Below the pieces are notes generated by a model. It was not told where the DNA came from and made no database searches. It saw nothing but the letters and a program-made list of their open reading frames with translations. The translations under genes were made by a program, and so were the position numbers. Below are positions 19,583-31,093 of a stretch of 64,000 nt of DNA, one piece after another. Within the stretch, counting starts at the first letter, position 1; the number at the start of each line of letters is the position of its first letter. This DNA is from Scytalidium lignicola. Taxonomy: Eukaryota > Ascomycota > Leotiomycetes. The DNA is taken from the NCBI GenBank assembly GCA_002812745.2, contig NCSJ02000114.1:1-64000 (forward strand). Reading direction: 5' to 3'.

Positions 19583-21363
19583 TCAGCACCGTATTTCCAC
19601 ACCACCACGACTGACAGTCAAGTATTTTACACCTTTGTATGGTTTGACACCTTCTCCAAGACCACGGCTCTTTCTCGTGTCCACAATAAGACTTTCTACC
19701 TTAATGCCACTAGCCAACCAGCCCTTGACAGAAAAGCTGACTGTTGCAGAGCTGGGCATGAGAATCTTGTTCTGGGCAACCTTTCTTGCATCTCTTCCTT
19801 CTTCGTCCACAACGCCTGCCGGCTTTGCCTCTCTTGTAGATTGCGTACTTTGGTAAGTATCTTCTTCATAATCATACTGATTTCCCAGCTTAAATCCGTT
19901 CGCCTCAAAATCTTCTTCGTTTGCCGATAGTGGACCTACCACCGTACAATGAAGAGTTGCACCACCTGCCACCGTGTCTTTCGCAGGTACATGCCACTCA
20001 ACATCCCTATCTCCTGGATTATACGTTGCATCACCCCGGCTGGCTCTGATTTCTGATATATTTCGCACATCTCTCGGCAGTTTTATATTTACTGATAAGT
20101 CCTCTAGGGCTGGAGACGAAGAGCTCCCTGCACTGGAAGCTCCGATTCCAATGCCGGCACCAAATCCAGCACCACGACCCAATGCCCCACCTCCTTGGCT
20201 ACCACCTCTTGAACCTGGACCCGATAGGGCTGAGTTTCCTTGCCCGGAAACTTTGTTTATAAGTAGCCTGACTTCAAAATCGGACCCGGTCGGTCCAAGA
20301 CTCGTTTTCATTTCTATATGAATAGGGAGCTTTAAGTTTGATGAACTGATACTGCCGGATTTACCATTTTGGAAGGGTAATAGATCAACCCCATAGCCTG
20401 CCAAAATGAAGCGGCCGTCCGGGGGAATAAAGCTCAACTCTCCTGGCTTTTCTCTCCACCTAGCCAATCTAACGCAAGGATGGAAGACGGGCAACTCCAT
20501 AATGCTACCGAAGTTTTGCTTGCCAGAGGGTGCAGAGAGATTTAATAGAAGATTTGGGACTCCAGATATCTTAGATGTAAAGGCAATTGTCCCATTGGCG
20601 AAGGCTGCTAATGGTCTCCCAGAAGGAGCCATCGTCACCGAGAGCGTCTCAACTATATCAACGTAGAGCTCATTCGAAGTATGTCGAACATTAGCTCTTC
20701 GCCATGGTAATGCTGGTGTATTTGCTGCCAATGCTCCACTTGATGATATGCCAGTGTTGGAGTTAGAAGTTGTAGAAGGAAACCCAGGTTTCCTGCGACA
20801 AAGGTCAGTATAAAGTATCTGAGATTATGTGTTCCATCAATATAACTGACCCTGGTATATTTATCCCGCCTAACAGCTTTCCTATCCAGCCTTCAACTTC
20901 CACTAAGTCTCGCAGGGCGTTCGGTTCAGTAGTATTAATCGCTCCAGCATCACACATCTCATTTAATAGCTGGGCTACTACATCGTAATTGCTCTCAATC
21001 TTGTGCGCCAATAACGGCGCACCAATAAATTCTTCTAGCACATCTACAACCCGATGTAGGAATTCAAGCGCAAGGAGAGGCTCTAATTCTGCCGAGGATG
21101 TGAGGAGAAATAGTAGATTTGCATGGGTGATGCTGAATATGAGCGTAGGTGGTGAGGTATTTGGAAGATATATTAGGCTGGGCCTCGGTGCAGGATGTGC
21201 AAGATAGAGAGGGAGAAGTTGTTGGGCATTGAGGGGCCTTGCTGTATATGTTTGGGTTAGGATAGGTCGGCTTGTAGTTTTGTCAGTAAATATCCTATGA
21301 AACTGGACGGCCTTTATACTTGTGTTCATCAAAGATGTATATAGCCTCAATATCACCGCTCAT
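19583..21363 (-). CDS. APM3: AP-3 adaptor complex subunit mu
   Basis: Exons 21363-21320, 21270-20851 and 20792-19583 give 557 residues. Exon 1 encodes MSGDIEAIYIFDEHN; the joined sequence continues RPILTQTYTARPL, the longin-type N-terminal domain (1-140), with FLHRVVDVLEEFIGAPLLAHKIE at its end (helix quoted in part by position 100-125). The mu homology domain (about 200-557) contains NELYVDIVETLSVTMAPSG, HPCVRLARW, FIPPDGRFILAGY and the C-terminal strand KYLTVSRGGVEIRC. AP-3 mu recognises tyrosine-type sorting signals on cargo routed to the vacuole. A Gly/Ala/Ser-rich insertion of about 35 residues interrupts the domain near residues 340-375. Introns are 49 and 58 nt; the second donor is GTCAGT. 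Divergent from the DMAC1-like gene. Confidence 0.93.
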
Positions 21364-21620
21364 GGTTAATTTGAGGTTGGGATTGAATTGTAATAACGTA
21401 GTAGCGAAGCAGGTTACCAGTTTCTAGAACAGAAGAGCTACACACAGGTTGTAGTGGGGGAGCTGCGGCCAGACCTAAGGCCGAAATCCTCATTCGGCAG
21501 CGCTCCGAGCTTTCTCCTTTCTGACTGCTCAGCTGTTTCCTTGTGACATCCAATACGATGCAATTCAACAAAGATATCTGATGTGGGTTTTGCACCTTAT
21601 CTTCTTTCTTTAGCAGAATC

Positions 21621-21960
21621 ATGTCGAAGACTCCGTCTGTTAGGGAATTAGAACGTCCTGAACGGTTGCAAGATGTTCTCCAGCAGGACAGGGCTGAGGA
21701 TTGCCTGCCTTGTAGAGTCATGGGTCAGATTAAACTTGCCACTATGGATTTCCATTAATGTTCTAACCTCAAACATAGGTGCATCTGCTTTTGTAGGACT
21801 TGGCGCGTACAGCTATTTCTCCGGACATGCTCAATTGAGGGCTCAGGAGGCGCAAATATTGAGAAGCAAAAGCTTGGTTGGAATGAAGTCTCGACAAGCT
21901 GGTATTACTACAATTGCTCTAACACTTGTTGGAATGGGAGTGTGGAGACTAGTCAACTAA
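21621..21960 (+). CDS. DMAC1-like small mitochondrial membrane protein (DUF4536)
   Basis: Exons 21621-21723 and 21779-21960 (55-nt intron, donor GTCAGA, branch TTCTAAC) give 94 residues. The start MSKTPSVRELERPERLQDVL leads to the family motif DRAEDCLPCRVMGASAFVGL, with the CxxC pair next to the first membrane helix (about 35-52); a second helix TTIALTLVGMGVWRL ends the protein. Human DMAC1 acts in complex I membrane-arm assembly; a similar role here is inferred from family only. Confidence 0.8.
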
Positions 21961-22042
21961 GTGTCTTGGTATTCATATGCTTCTATGAACTCTTTGACAA
22001 AAGGAAATGTTATATATAAAGTGGTATCTTTCGTCACGCATA

Positions 22043-23201
22043 TTATGAAACATTCATCTCTTCATCCCCAGCTGCATTTCTGGAACCATTTCCGTCTTCA
22101 TTCAATTGAGGGTATATCACCTCATTTCCGGCCCCCGTCTCAGCGCTACTCGAGCCATTTCCACCATCCATTTGATGTTTAGGCACGAAAAATAGCTCTC
22201 CTTCCCTTCTAAGCTGCATTTTTACATAGGCCATTGTTGCTATTACCCAAACAGCAGCCCATACCCATGGAAGCCCCCATCCTATTCCAAAGCCTTTGTC
22301 TAAATCCAACGTCATAATCAAAGCTGTTGCAATGGTCGCTACCGTCAAAAGACCAATCCCCCAGAACCAGGTCAGTACTAATACCATGTGCCGGAATACG
22401 TAACTGGCCTCATATCTTTTCACAACATTCTCGCGATATGTCAATCCTCCTCGACCCTCAATACTTCCTGCGTCTTCAATAAATGCGACAAGAGCCGGAC
22501 GCCAAGGCGTTCCTTTAGGTGTCGAAGACATATTGAAGGGGAGCTTTTTGCCAAGCTGTGTGAGAATGGCGGAACCGCAGAACAAGAAGCCCAGGTAGAA
22601 GCAAATAGTAGGTGATGGCATGGCGCACAGGCGCACGATTGGTTTGTTTGGAGCTGTTCCTGCCACAAGCTCAATTTCTACCAGTGTTATAATAATAAGG
22701 ACATTAACATGCAAAAACTCTAACTACTTTTGATCTCAGCATATTTGTATTTCTGCGCCTCCCATTACAAGTAGATCTTACCAATCCCCAGCTTTTCCAC
22801 CCTAATGGCCTACATGCCACCGACGTTTTTGTTCGGAATAGTCTCCATGATCGCCATGCATAATGAGTGAAACTCATCATTCCATAAACAGCAGTGATAA
22901 CCGCAAATACTAGATGGGTCTGATTAGTCGAAAGTTTGGGTTGATGTAATGCTCAAGGGGACGAACTGTCTTGCAATTTCAAATTAGTGCCATACTTGAG
23001 AGCATAGTAGTATGTAATTGGCAGAAAGCAGAGATCTAATGTTACAAGTACAACCCCAACAAACAGGAGGATCTTTCGTCTTCGGTGCGGTGTATGCAGA
23101 GGTGCAAGTCGAGCAGCCAGTCTCATCCGTTTCGACCGCTCTGCCCGGGTCGCGTTGGGAGGGATGTTCTCCAACTGCTGTTGCACGTTCAAGGTTGACA
23201 T
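22043..23201 (-). CDS. Fungal multi-pass membrane protein of unknown function
   Basis: Exons 23201-22967, 22909-22782 and 22723-22043 give 347 residues. The cytosolic-type N-terminus MSTLNVQQQLENIPPNATRA is followed by a basic stretch (HTPHRRRK) and about six hydrophobic helices: ILLFVGVVLVTLDLCFLPI, IFAVITAVYGMMSF, EFLHVNVLIIITLVEIEL, TICFYLGFLFCGSAILTQLG, MVLVLTWFWGIGLLTVATIA and LPWVWAAVWVIATMAYV. The signature AMPSPTICFYLG is shared by uncharacterised ascomycete proteins, as far as I recall. The tail is acidic and Gly/Asn-rich. The first intron uses a weak GTTCGT donor and the CATCTAG acceptor rather than the nearer TCAG, because only this keeps the frame and the second helix. No function is assigned. 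Confidence 0.8.
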
Positions 23202-23569
23202 TGTAATAACATGTTCATCTAGAGGAGCCGGCAGGCTAAGAAAACAGAATCATTGCGAGTTGAACGGCAAGTCATGGCATGTTATGGTTTTGCTGGCGTA
23301 GGGGTCCGGAGGGCCAGGGAAAGTTCACGACTGATGTCATGTTCAGTGATGCACTCGGATTACTATTATTTGCTGACGCGGCTGCGCGGCGTACCCGTCG
23401 GAAGGCTCGGGCTGATCGACACATGGGATGGACAGCAATTCGTACGTAAGTGCCGTAGGAGAATTTTATGCAGCCTTGCCGGAACATTTGAAAAACGCGA
23501 GGCCGACAGTATCTCCGGACAGCCTCTCCCATTTACACACCCAATCTCACTCCTCACTACTTTGGCACA
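23202..23569. promoter_or_regulatory. Shared divergent promoter, membrane protein / RRP4
   Basis: 368 bp between start codons, with GC-rich segments near 23380-23410. No specific element assigned. Confidence 0.4.
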
Positions 23570-24649
23570 ATGGCAATAACTATACTTGCTCCGGCTCCCG
23601 CTGCAACAGACTTTAAGCGGGAGGAATCCTCCGAGGATTCAGATGGCGGTGTTGATTTGGAAGGAGACATTGACATGCGACCAGTAAAAAGGGCACGGCA
23701 TCAACTTTCAGACCTCGTTGTCACTCCTGGTGAAGTTGTGACCGACGACCCTCAATGGATGAGGTAAGAAGTCTCTGCCAAGTATCATTTTGAGGAGCAA
23801 CAATAACAAGATTAACCAACCCGTAGAGGTCATGGTACTTTCATAGAACCTTCAAGCACTGAAATAAAAGCGACGGTCGCAGGTACTGTCCAGAAGACCA
23901 ACAAGCTTCTTTCGGTACGACCATTGCGCGCGCGATATACCCCCGAAATTGGCGATCTAGTTGTGGGACGCATCGTTGAGGTTCAAAGCAAGCGATGGCG
24001 TGTTGATGTCGGAGCTCCCGTATTAGCCAACTTGCCGCTTTCAGCCATCAATCTTCCGGGAGGAATTCTTCGCAAAAGAACAGAGACAGATGAACTTCAA
24101 ATCAGAACTTTCTTTTCTGAGGGTGATCTATTGGTAGCCGAAGTGCAAACCTTATTTCAGGATGGCAGCGCAGGTTTGCACACCAGGAGTTTAAAGTACG
24201 GGAAATTGAGGAATGGAATGTTCATGAGCGTCAGTGGAACTGGTGGTGGAGGAGGTGTAGTCCGGGCTCGACGACAAGTGTGGACTATTGATACTGCCAA
24301 TGACGGCGGGAATGTGGACGTAATTCTAGGAGTTAATGGATATATTTGGATTTGCAAGCACGTCGAGGTAGCTGGCACAGACACAGCTATTACCAGGATT
24401 GAAGAGAGTACAAGTAGTACAGTATATTCAAGCCAGAACGATGAGATATCACCCGAGACGAGGAGGGAGATAGCCAGGATAAGAGCAGTTATTGTACTGC
24501 TTGTTGAAGCAGGACTACGGGTGGACGAGCAGATGGTCACGGACGGTTACGGAGCGGCGGTTGAAGTTGAGACGGAGGATCAGGAGGGCAATGGATATCT
24601 TGGAGGAGAAAAGGGTAGACAAGTTCTGAGGTTTTTGAAAGGCGTCTGA
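23570..24649 (+). CDS. RRP4: Exosome complex cap subunit RRP4
   Basis: Exons 23570-23763 and 23827-24649 (63-nt intron) give 338 residues. After an acidic N-terminus come [20 protein letters not shown] (the RRP4 N-terminal strand region, spanning the splice), [17 protein letters not shown], and the S1 domain (about 95-175) with [20 protein letters not shown] and [20 protein letters not shown]. The KH-type domain (about 195-270) shows [18 protein letters not shown]4 is one of three RNA-binding caps on the nine-subunit ring of the nuclear and cytoplasmic exosome, which degrades and trims RNA from the 3' end. Length is close to the yeast protein (359). Confidence 0.95.
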
Positions 24650-25790
24650 GCAAGACGTCACGCAAGTCAGAAAACCGAAACATTCTGAACTGGCGAAAAG
24701 CTATAGTTCCCGAAGCCCTGTTTCCTTATTACAAGGTTGTAGAGAATTCGATTTACCACGAGTTGTTGACTTGGTCAAGCAGCAATATCCAAGGAACATT
24801 CGGCTCTATGAGTGGTAAATAACCTATTATAGTTGTCTAAGTTCCTGTCTCCCATGGATTATCTGAAGGGGCACAAAAATTCCCCGATGCACAGGTTGAG
24901 AATCCTGAGAAACCTCTGGGTAGGACAGCCGCAAGTCAATTAGATGAAATTTTCAGGCCAGCAAGGACCAGATTAAATCCTCAGTGATATAATACACACA
25001 CTGTGACATACCTCTTCCACAGCACTGTGATGGTGGAATACTATATTTACGGATCAAGGTTTGAATCTCTAACCTAAAATTAGTAGGTATGGCTCAGGTT
25101 TATCCTTCATTCTATCACTAAACTCTCGAGCCATTCTAATTACCCAAACTACAAGTATTCATGGTATTTACTTGTATTTTGCCCTTGTGAGGATGGTATG
25201 CTCGCTAAATTGATCCACTGAATAAAAGTATTAGTGATCGTGGTGATCTAATTAACGGGATAAATATCCACCTCCGCACGCAGTCATTCGCCACCAGCCT
25301 TACAGGAGGACAAGATATTACCCACTATCAAGCCACTCAGCGTAAGCAATCGCAGCTATGATGATTTTCTATTTCAACGTCTTCATATAGTGCATCCTAG
25401 TTGCAGAGTCGAGAATACAACACTGATTTTAATGGTCAAATAAATCCTACGTAATGTGCGGAGCGCGTTTTCCCTCCCATTAGTTGAAACACAATTATGA
25501 TTTGTGAACTCTATGAAATGGATGTTGGAAGCCCCACAATTCCTATAACTTTGGAAAGGTTGTAGAGAAATGAGAAAACTGAAGAGGGATATGTGACGTA
25601 TGGGTTGCATTTTTGTCAATACTGATTCGGAATAGGAAAAGGAAACAGCTCTAATAATCCTCTCTGTTCTGATTGAATCGGATTGATAGAGATGGTATTT
25701 CCTACATGATGAATTCCTGTTACACCAGTTACTCTTCAGAGGCGCAGATATCACTAATTAACAATTATACAAAGTCGCATACAAGTTCCA
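24650..25790. other. Convergent intergenic region, no gene seen
   Basis: 1.1 kb between the 3' ends of RRP4 and the aldehyde dehydrogenase gene. AT-rich throughout, stops in all frames except one 123-codon minus frame (25754-25383) that has no recognisable content. No tRNA or repeat was seen. Confidence 0.5.
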
Positions 25791-27526
25791 TCACTTCAAG
25801 TACGAAGCCAGACCACCATTAAGGTCAGTATACTTCTTACCTCCAACAGCAATTAAAGCGAGAATGATCCATCTGGCAACAGCATCTTTGATACTCTTTC
25901 CGCCTAAACTAAAAATAAATCCTGCCCAATACCCAAGTCCCTTGACCTTGTTTCCATTTCTATCGAAATCGGGCTTTAGTTCCCCCATTCTCTTGTACTG
26001 CTTCAACTTCCCGGTGTAAGGCGGATACCTAATATCGAGGAGCTTCTCCATCCAGCCTGGTGTTGTGGTTACAGCACGTCGGTGGGTAAAAGCATCGAAC
26101 GAGGCCTTCCCACGGTAATTACCTTGCCCGGAGCCACCTACACCACCAAATGCAAGAGTATTGATGGAGCCATGGAAGTAGCCATCATTGACTGATGCAC
26201 CTCCAGACGTGATCTCATTAAGTACTATCAATAACAGCTGAGTTAGCATTGCCAGCTTTCATTTTCCCCACTAAGTTATTATGAAAACCGTGTGATCACC
26301 GATGAGCTTCAATACGAAGCATATTTAATGAGAAGAAAGCTTAACTCACATCTGTTTGTCTCCGCTTTTGTGCCAAAGGGATACATGCCGAGCGGGGTAG
26401 AGTCAACTTCATTCGCAATACGGATAGCTTCATCGATGTTGTCAACTGGTAGGACTGGAATCAAAGGACCAAAAGATTCATCTTTGATTAGAGAATCCTC
26501 CATATCGTTTACTAGCACCACTGTTGGTGCAATGAAGTTCTCGGCTTCGTCCATTTCTCCACCGAATATGATTTTCCCATTTGTCTCGTCAAGCATCTTT
26601 TTAATTCGTAAAAAGTGTCTGTGGTTGATTATTCGAGAATAATCAGGACTGTTTTTGGCTCCGTTCGGATAGAATGAGTTCATAGCTATCTTCATTTGTT
26701 CAAGAAAAGCAGGGAGAATTTCTTTGTCAACTAAAATGTAGTTTTGACTGATGCAAACTTGGCCGGCATTGTGGAACTTAGCCCATAACAGTCGACGAGC
26801 AGCAAGGTATGGGTCGGCATTCTTCGTAATAATGGCTGGATTGAGACCACCAAGCTCCAGAAGGACCGGAGTGAGGGTCTCAGCAGCCTTCTTAGCAATG
26901 ATTTTACCCACGGTGGCATTTCCGGTATAAAAAATCTTATCCCATTTTTCATTGAGCAAGGCTGTGGTCTCAGGAACCCCGCCGTTTACTACTTTGTATG
27001 CTGTAGTGTCTAATGACTCCTCGATGATCTTTTTCAGAACCATAGCAGTTGCTGGTGCGACTTCCGAGGGCTTCAACACTCCAGGACAACCAGCGGCAAT
27101 GGCGCCGATTAACGGAGCGATTGATAATTGCAAGGGAAAGTTGTATGCTCCAATAATCAAGATTGTGCCGATAGGTTCCTTTCTGATTCTTGGGTTGAGC
27201 AGCGAATTGGTGAATGCAATATGTGGAGCCGGCTCATCCTTCATGAATTTTGCTAAGTTCTTTGACATAAATATAATATCATTCTGGCACCAGATAATCT
27301 CAGAGAGAAAGGATTCATATTCTGATTTCCTTAGATCAGACTTCAGCGCCTCCACGAGCACTTCTTGGTTGTCTGCGATACCCCAGTAAAGCTTGCGGAG
27401 CTGATGTAATCTGTATTCGATCGGCTTTGTCTTTTGGGAGCGGAAAGCAGCTTGGGCCTGGTGAACAAGATCCGGGATATGTTCGATTGGTGTCACCTCA
27501 AACGGCACAGTTTTGGATGTGGCCAT
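25791..27526 (-). CDS. HFD1: Fatty aldehyde dehydrogenase (ALDH3/HFD1 type)
   Basis: Exons 27526-26350 and 26224-25791 give 536 residues; the 125-nt intron has a GTGAGT donor and GCTAACT branch. The ALDH fold is complete: cofactor motif IGAYNFPLQLSIAPLIGAIA, VLKPSEVAPATA, GNATVGKIIAKKAAETLTPV, the catalytic Glu in LLELGG (about residue 215) and the catalytic Cys in NAGQVCISQNYI (about residue 250), then DESFGPLIPV and, on exon 2, NEITSGGASVNDGYFH. A hydrophobic helix near the C-terminus (WIILALIAVGG) indicates tail anchoring, as in ALDH3A2 and yeast Hfd1, which oxidise long-chain aldehydes at ER, mitochondrial outer or lipid-droplet membranes. The residue after ELGG is Leu, where Lys or Gln is more common; the effect is unknown. 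Confidence 0.92.
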
Positions 27527-28329
27527 GATGGAATAGCTTCTCAGCTACTTTACTTGGAGCGTTAGTAAATGGTGATTCGTGAAATTTTACTTAAACTCAT
27601 GCAAGTGAACTGAGTTACTTAATAGATTGGAGGGAAACCACTCACGGCGATCCTGTATAGGTAAGTTCACGGCAAGTCGATTGAAATGAGAGCAAGGATA
27701 GATTCACGGTACTGAATAAGTTATATCATATAACTAACTTACAGTACCATACAAGCAAGTTATACCCAGCGGAGGGCGGCGCAACTGGTCACGCCGGTGC
27801 TCCGTTGCCATCCCCGCGTCCGTTCTTGCACCCTGCGTGCGTCCTGCCTCCCCACCCATGGGTGCCGTAGAGCTGTTGTAGACCGAGGTTTTAATTGAAC
27901 GCGGACGAAACGTACTTTTGGCTCTCATAGTTCTCCACTTCGCGGGACTTGGGCGGAGATCCTTGCCAACGTCAGCTCGGCTACCTGTGGGTAACGAAGC
28001 TATGCCGACCTACCCAATCACGGACGCAGCGGACTCCTCCATTTCTGCATTAGGCAGTAAAAGTCCGGTACGGATACGTACAGATATGCACCCCTAACGG
28101 GATGTTGTGTTCACATGCTTATGCCTTGCGATGCATGGGGAAACATTGCGAACACACCTCATCCGTAAACAGTAATACTGACTCCTGAATTTGAGCTTGT
28201 TCCCAGAACTATTATTTGGCACGCATCCCAGAAAGCTATGCAATACATTTACAAAAGGATCTAGTTCGTATATATACAATAATCATACAGATCTGTATCA
28301 ATTAGGTGGCTGTGTCCTTTTGAGGGTTT
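27527..28329. other. Upstream region of aldehyde dehydrogenase, GC-rich core
   Basis: 803 bp between the start of the aldehyde dehydrogenase gene and the 3' end of the mS35 gene. A distinctly GC-rich block lies at about 27770-27870 inside AT-rich flanks. No gene supported. Confidence 0.5.
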
Positions 28330-29445
28330 TCACCGTCTCACGGCAACCCTCTTTCCTTTTGTTGTCTTTCCCTTTCCTGCTGCAACCATCTCGGCGATGG
28401 GGAGCTTGATTTCCACACGCTTAGACATGGCGTCGTCGATTTGTTTGATTCCATCCACAACGCCGCCACTTAGCAGCCTTTGCTCGTCTTTCTGCTTGGC
28501 CAATGCACGGGAGGCTTCAAGCTCGGCTCGACGCTCCTCTGTTAACCTCCATTCCTTGGGGAACTTTGGTTTTTCCTTGAACACATGGTGCCGAGTATCT
28601 AAGGGGACATCCTCGAACGTATCAGTGGGGTCCTATGGAACGTCAGTATGCTGCTGAATTGCAAGTATTTGTAGTATTTATACATACCCTGGCCTCCTCG
28701 AGAAGTTCATCAACCAAATCACCCAGATATCGTTTGTTCTGGGCTTGTGTCTCAAACATTTCACAACTCATCCGGATGATGTCGGTCTCTGGGTTGTATC
28801 TCGACCCAACCAACTTCTTCATTTTATCCATTTGAACGCTAGTCAAATTGGGCATATCAGATGGGCATAATTCCACGACCACCTTCTTTTCTGCCGGATG
28901 CTGTTCTCCCATGTATGTAGTATATCTGAATCGTAAGGGCGTATCGATTGTAGGTGGTTCGAAAGGTTTGGCCATTTCTAAATCTGATCAGCTACAACTC
29001 CCTAAGCTATTGGCCTTGGAACAAACATACTGGCAAGTAATGGCATCTCCCATGCAGCTAATCTCGCATACTCTCTCATCTCACGATGATGCTCCAATTC
29101 CTGATGACCGATAGTAGAGATATCATCCTCCTCTTCCTCAGGAAAGTCATCCTCAAAAGGTTCAGGCTCGCCCATGTTCATGAACGTTTGCTTGGGTTTC
29201 TTTGCGCGTGGGTCTGACTCCTGAAGTCGAGGTAATCGCCTGGCAATCCTGAGTCCAAGTGCCTGTGCCCTGGCAGCGAATTCTGGATTCCCATCAACTG
29301 CATCATTCGTTGCAGTTTTTGTTCGAATGGCAGAAAGTGAAAACGTCCGGAGTGGACCGATCAATTGTGCTTGATAATAGTATTTGCTGCATCTGCATTG
29401 GCATCCTCTCGCTGCGCGAGAGAAGCCCTGTAGAGCTGTCGCCAT
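28330..29445 (-). CDS. RSM24: Mitochondrial small-subunit ribosomal protein mS35
   Basis: Exons 29445-29031, 28983-28688 and 28632-28330 give 337 residues. The N-terminus MATALQGFSRAARG is Arg/Ala-rich without acids, a mitochondrial presequence. The conserved body reads HQELEHHREMREYARLAAWE, then MAKPFEPPTIDTPLRFRYTT, YMGEQHPAEKKVVVELCPSD, LVGSRYNPETDIIRMSCEMF and ETQAQNKRYLGDLVDELL: the mS35 signature of the fungal mitoribosome head. Exon 3 adds a basic tail. The intron 1 acceptor chosen is ATCAG rather than the later TTTAG, because it keeps frame and adds Asn-Leu-Glu before MAKPFEPP. The introns are 47 and 55 nt. Confidence 0.93.
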
Positions 29446-29719
29446 GATACGAGTTTTGATGATATGAAGTTTTGGACGACCGACTCGTTACATTTTCGTA
29501 TCTAGAATATCAACGCCTCAGGCAATAACTATGATTAACCACTAACCTAATCCCAGTAAGTTATGTCCCGGAAAAATATTCTTACGATCTAATTATGTCA
29601 TCGGTTGTGCTATTTTAGACTTAGCCGGGCGGAATAGACCACTCAACATTTGAGTCTTTGTTAATTAGCTGGCTGTGTTGAGGCTTTCCATAAGAATTAT
29701 TTCTCGTCTAGTTTTAGAA

Positions 29720-30417
29720 ATGAGCGACAATGTGAGAAAACTTGAACGCGAATGCTTTGTCACAGTCGGCGCCACAGCTGGATTCCCGCAACTTATCGAC
29801 GCAGTCCTGTCTGAGGAGAGTCTCCAGGCTTTGAAAGAAACCGGCTACACACGATTAACATTGCAATGTGGCCCTTCTCTCTCCCACTTTCAAGAGATAC
29901 GGCCTACTGGAAGTAGGACCTTTGGTTTAAATATCAATGCTTTTGATTTCAATAAGAAAGGCTTAGGCCAAGAAATGCGGGCTCTGCAAGCTCGAGAAGG
30001 TGACAATGCAGAAGGACTTGTTATAAGTCACGCTGGTAAGAAATGTGTACTCGAATAAGAGGCAGATCTGGAGAGACTAATGCTTGTAGGCACTGGCACA
30101 ATACTTGATACGTTGAGACTTGGGTTGCCCCTTATTGTTGTGCCAAATACTTCCCTTTTGGACAACCATCAGGAAGAGCTGGCAGCCGAATTAGCACGAC
30201 AGCATTATTGCGTTAAATCTAATATTAGGTTTGTAGAGTTGGTATATATTTTTTTAAACTTTAACTGAGATTTAATTGTAGCGGACTTCCCAACGCTATC
30301 CGCAAGATTGACTCTATAAGCAAGAAGAAATGGGCAGCTGCGGAGCATGCTAGTGTAAAGACAGTTGTTGATGGTATGGTAGGCTATGAAGAGGATGTCT
30401 TCGGCCGGCTTGATTAA
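29720..30417 (+). CDS. ALG13: UDP-GlcNAc transferase catalytic subunit ALG13
   Basis: Exons 29720-30035, 30090-30228 and 30282-30417 give 196 residues. Start [20 protein letters not shown]; the frame is open a little upstream but without an ATG. Key pieces are [37 protein letters not shown] (UDP-GlcNAc binding loop, across the first splice) and [20 protein letters not shown]. This GT28-type C-terminal half pairs with membrane-bound ALG14 to add the second GlcNAc to dolichol-linked chitobiose at the cytosolic ER face. Length matches yeast Alg13 (202). ALG14 is not in the window. Confidence 0.95.
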
Positions 30418-30997
30418 TACTGTTCTTGCAAGAACGAGATGAAAGATGCAAGGTTCCTTTGAAAATATAAGGGACGAGTTGCACTATTAGAAGTTATTCC
30501 GGTCTCGTCTGTCTTCTTCATAACGCAGAGTTTATGGACGGATATTTAAATGCTCCTGGATATCTTCATGGCGATAATAGCCATCTCTTGTGGCCTCCGG
30601 CAAGATGTGTATTCCTTTTACGCTAAGAAAACCTACGTGGTTATGCCAGAGAAAAGTCANTTTTTTTTATTAACAGAATCACTTGAGAAAGAACCTGATG
30701 GAGAAAGCCGAGGAGGCAAATACTGCATGATGTATATTAGGCATAGTATAACACCATCATTGAGATTAGATTGATTGTCAGGAGCCAAGAGAATCCTTAG
30801 AGGAAGGCAATCAGATTAATAATTAGTGATAAACAATTGATAGTTACCTCTAAACTAAAACCACCAGTAAGAAGCTAATTTTGGTGCGAGTGCCTAACGA
30901 GTAAGGCCCCCATGTCGAATTCCCCATTCATCGAGAGCTAAGTCCTAAGATAGCTGTCGCCGCCATTTCCCCTCAGTAAACAGAATTTTCAATATTC
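30418..30997. other. Intergenic, no gene seen
   Basis: 580 bp downstream of ALG13 and upstream of the HAD gene. It contains an ambiguous base at 30660 directly before an eight-T run. No ATG-initiated frame of interest. Confidence 0.5.
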
Positions 30998-31093
30998 ATG
31001 CATCATTTTGTTGAATTCAGGCATTCTATTAGTTCTTTTTGTATTTTAAAGTTTCAAAGATATCATTTTAGGCACTGTAGGAGAGCATTTAGA

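Noticed and set aside
25383..25754. A 123-codon minus-strand frame between RRP4 and HFD1
   Set aside because: No domain, no sensible start and AT-driven composition; both flanking genes end here.
27734..27928. GC-rich minus-strand frame upstream of the aldehyde dehydrogenase
   Set aside because: The GC-rich block looks like promoter sequence; the frame is short and featureless.
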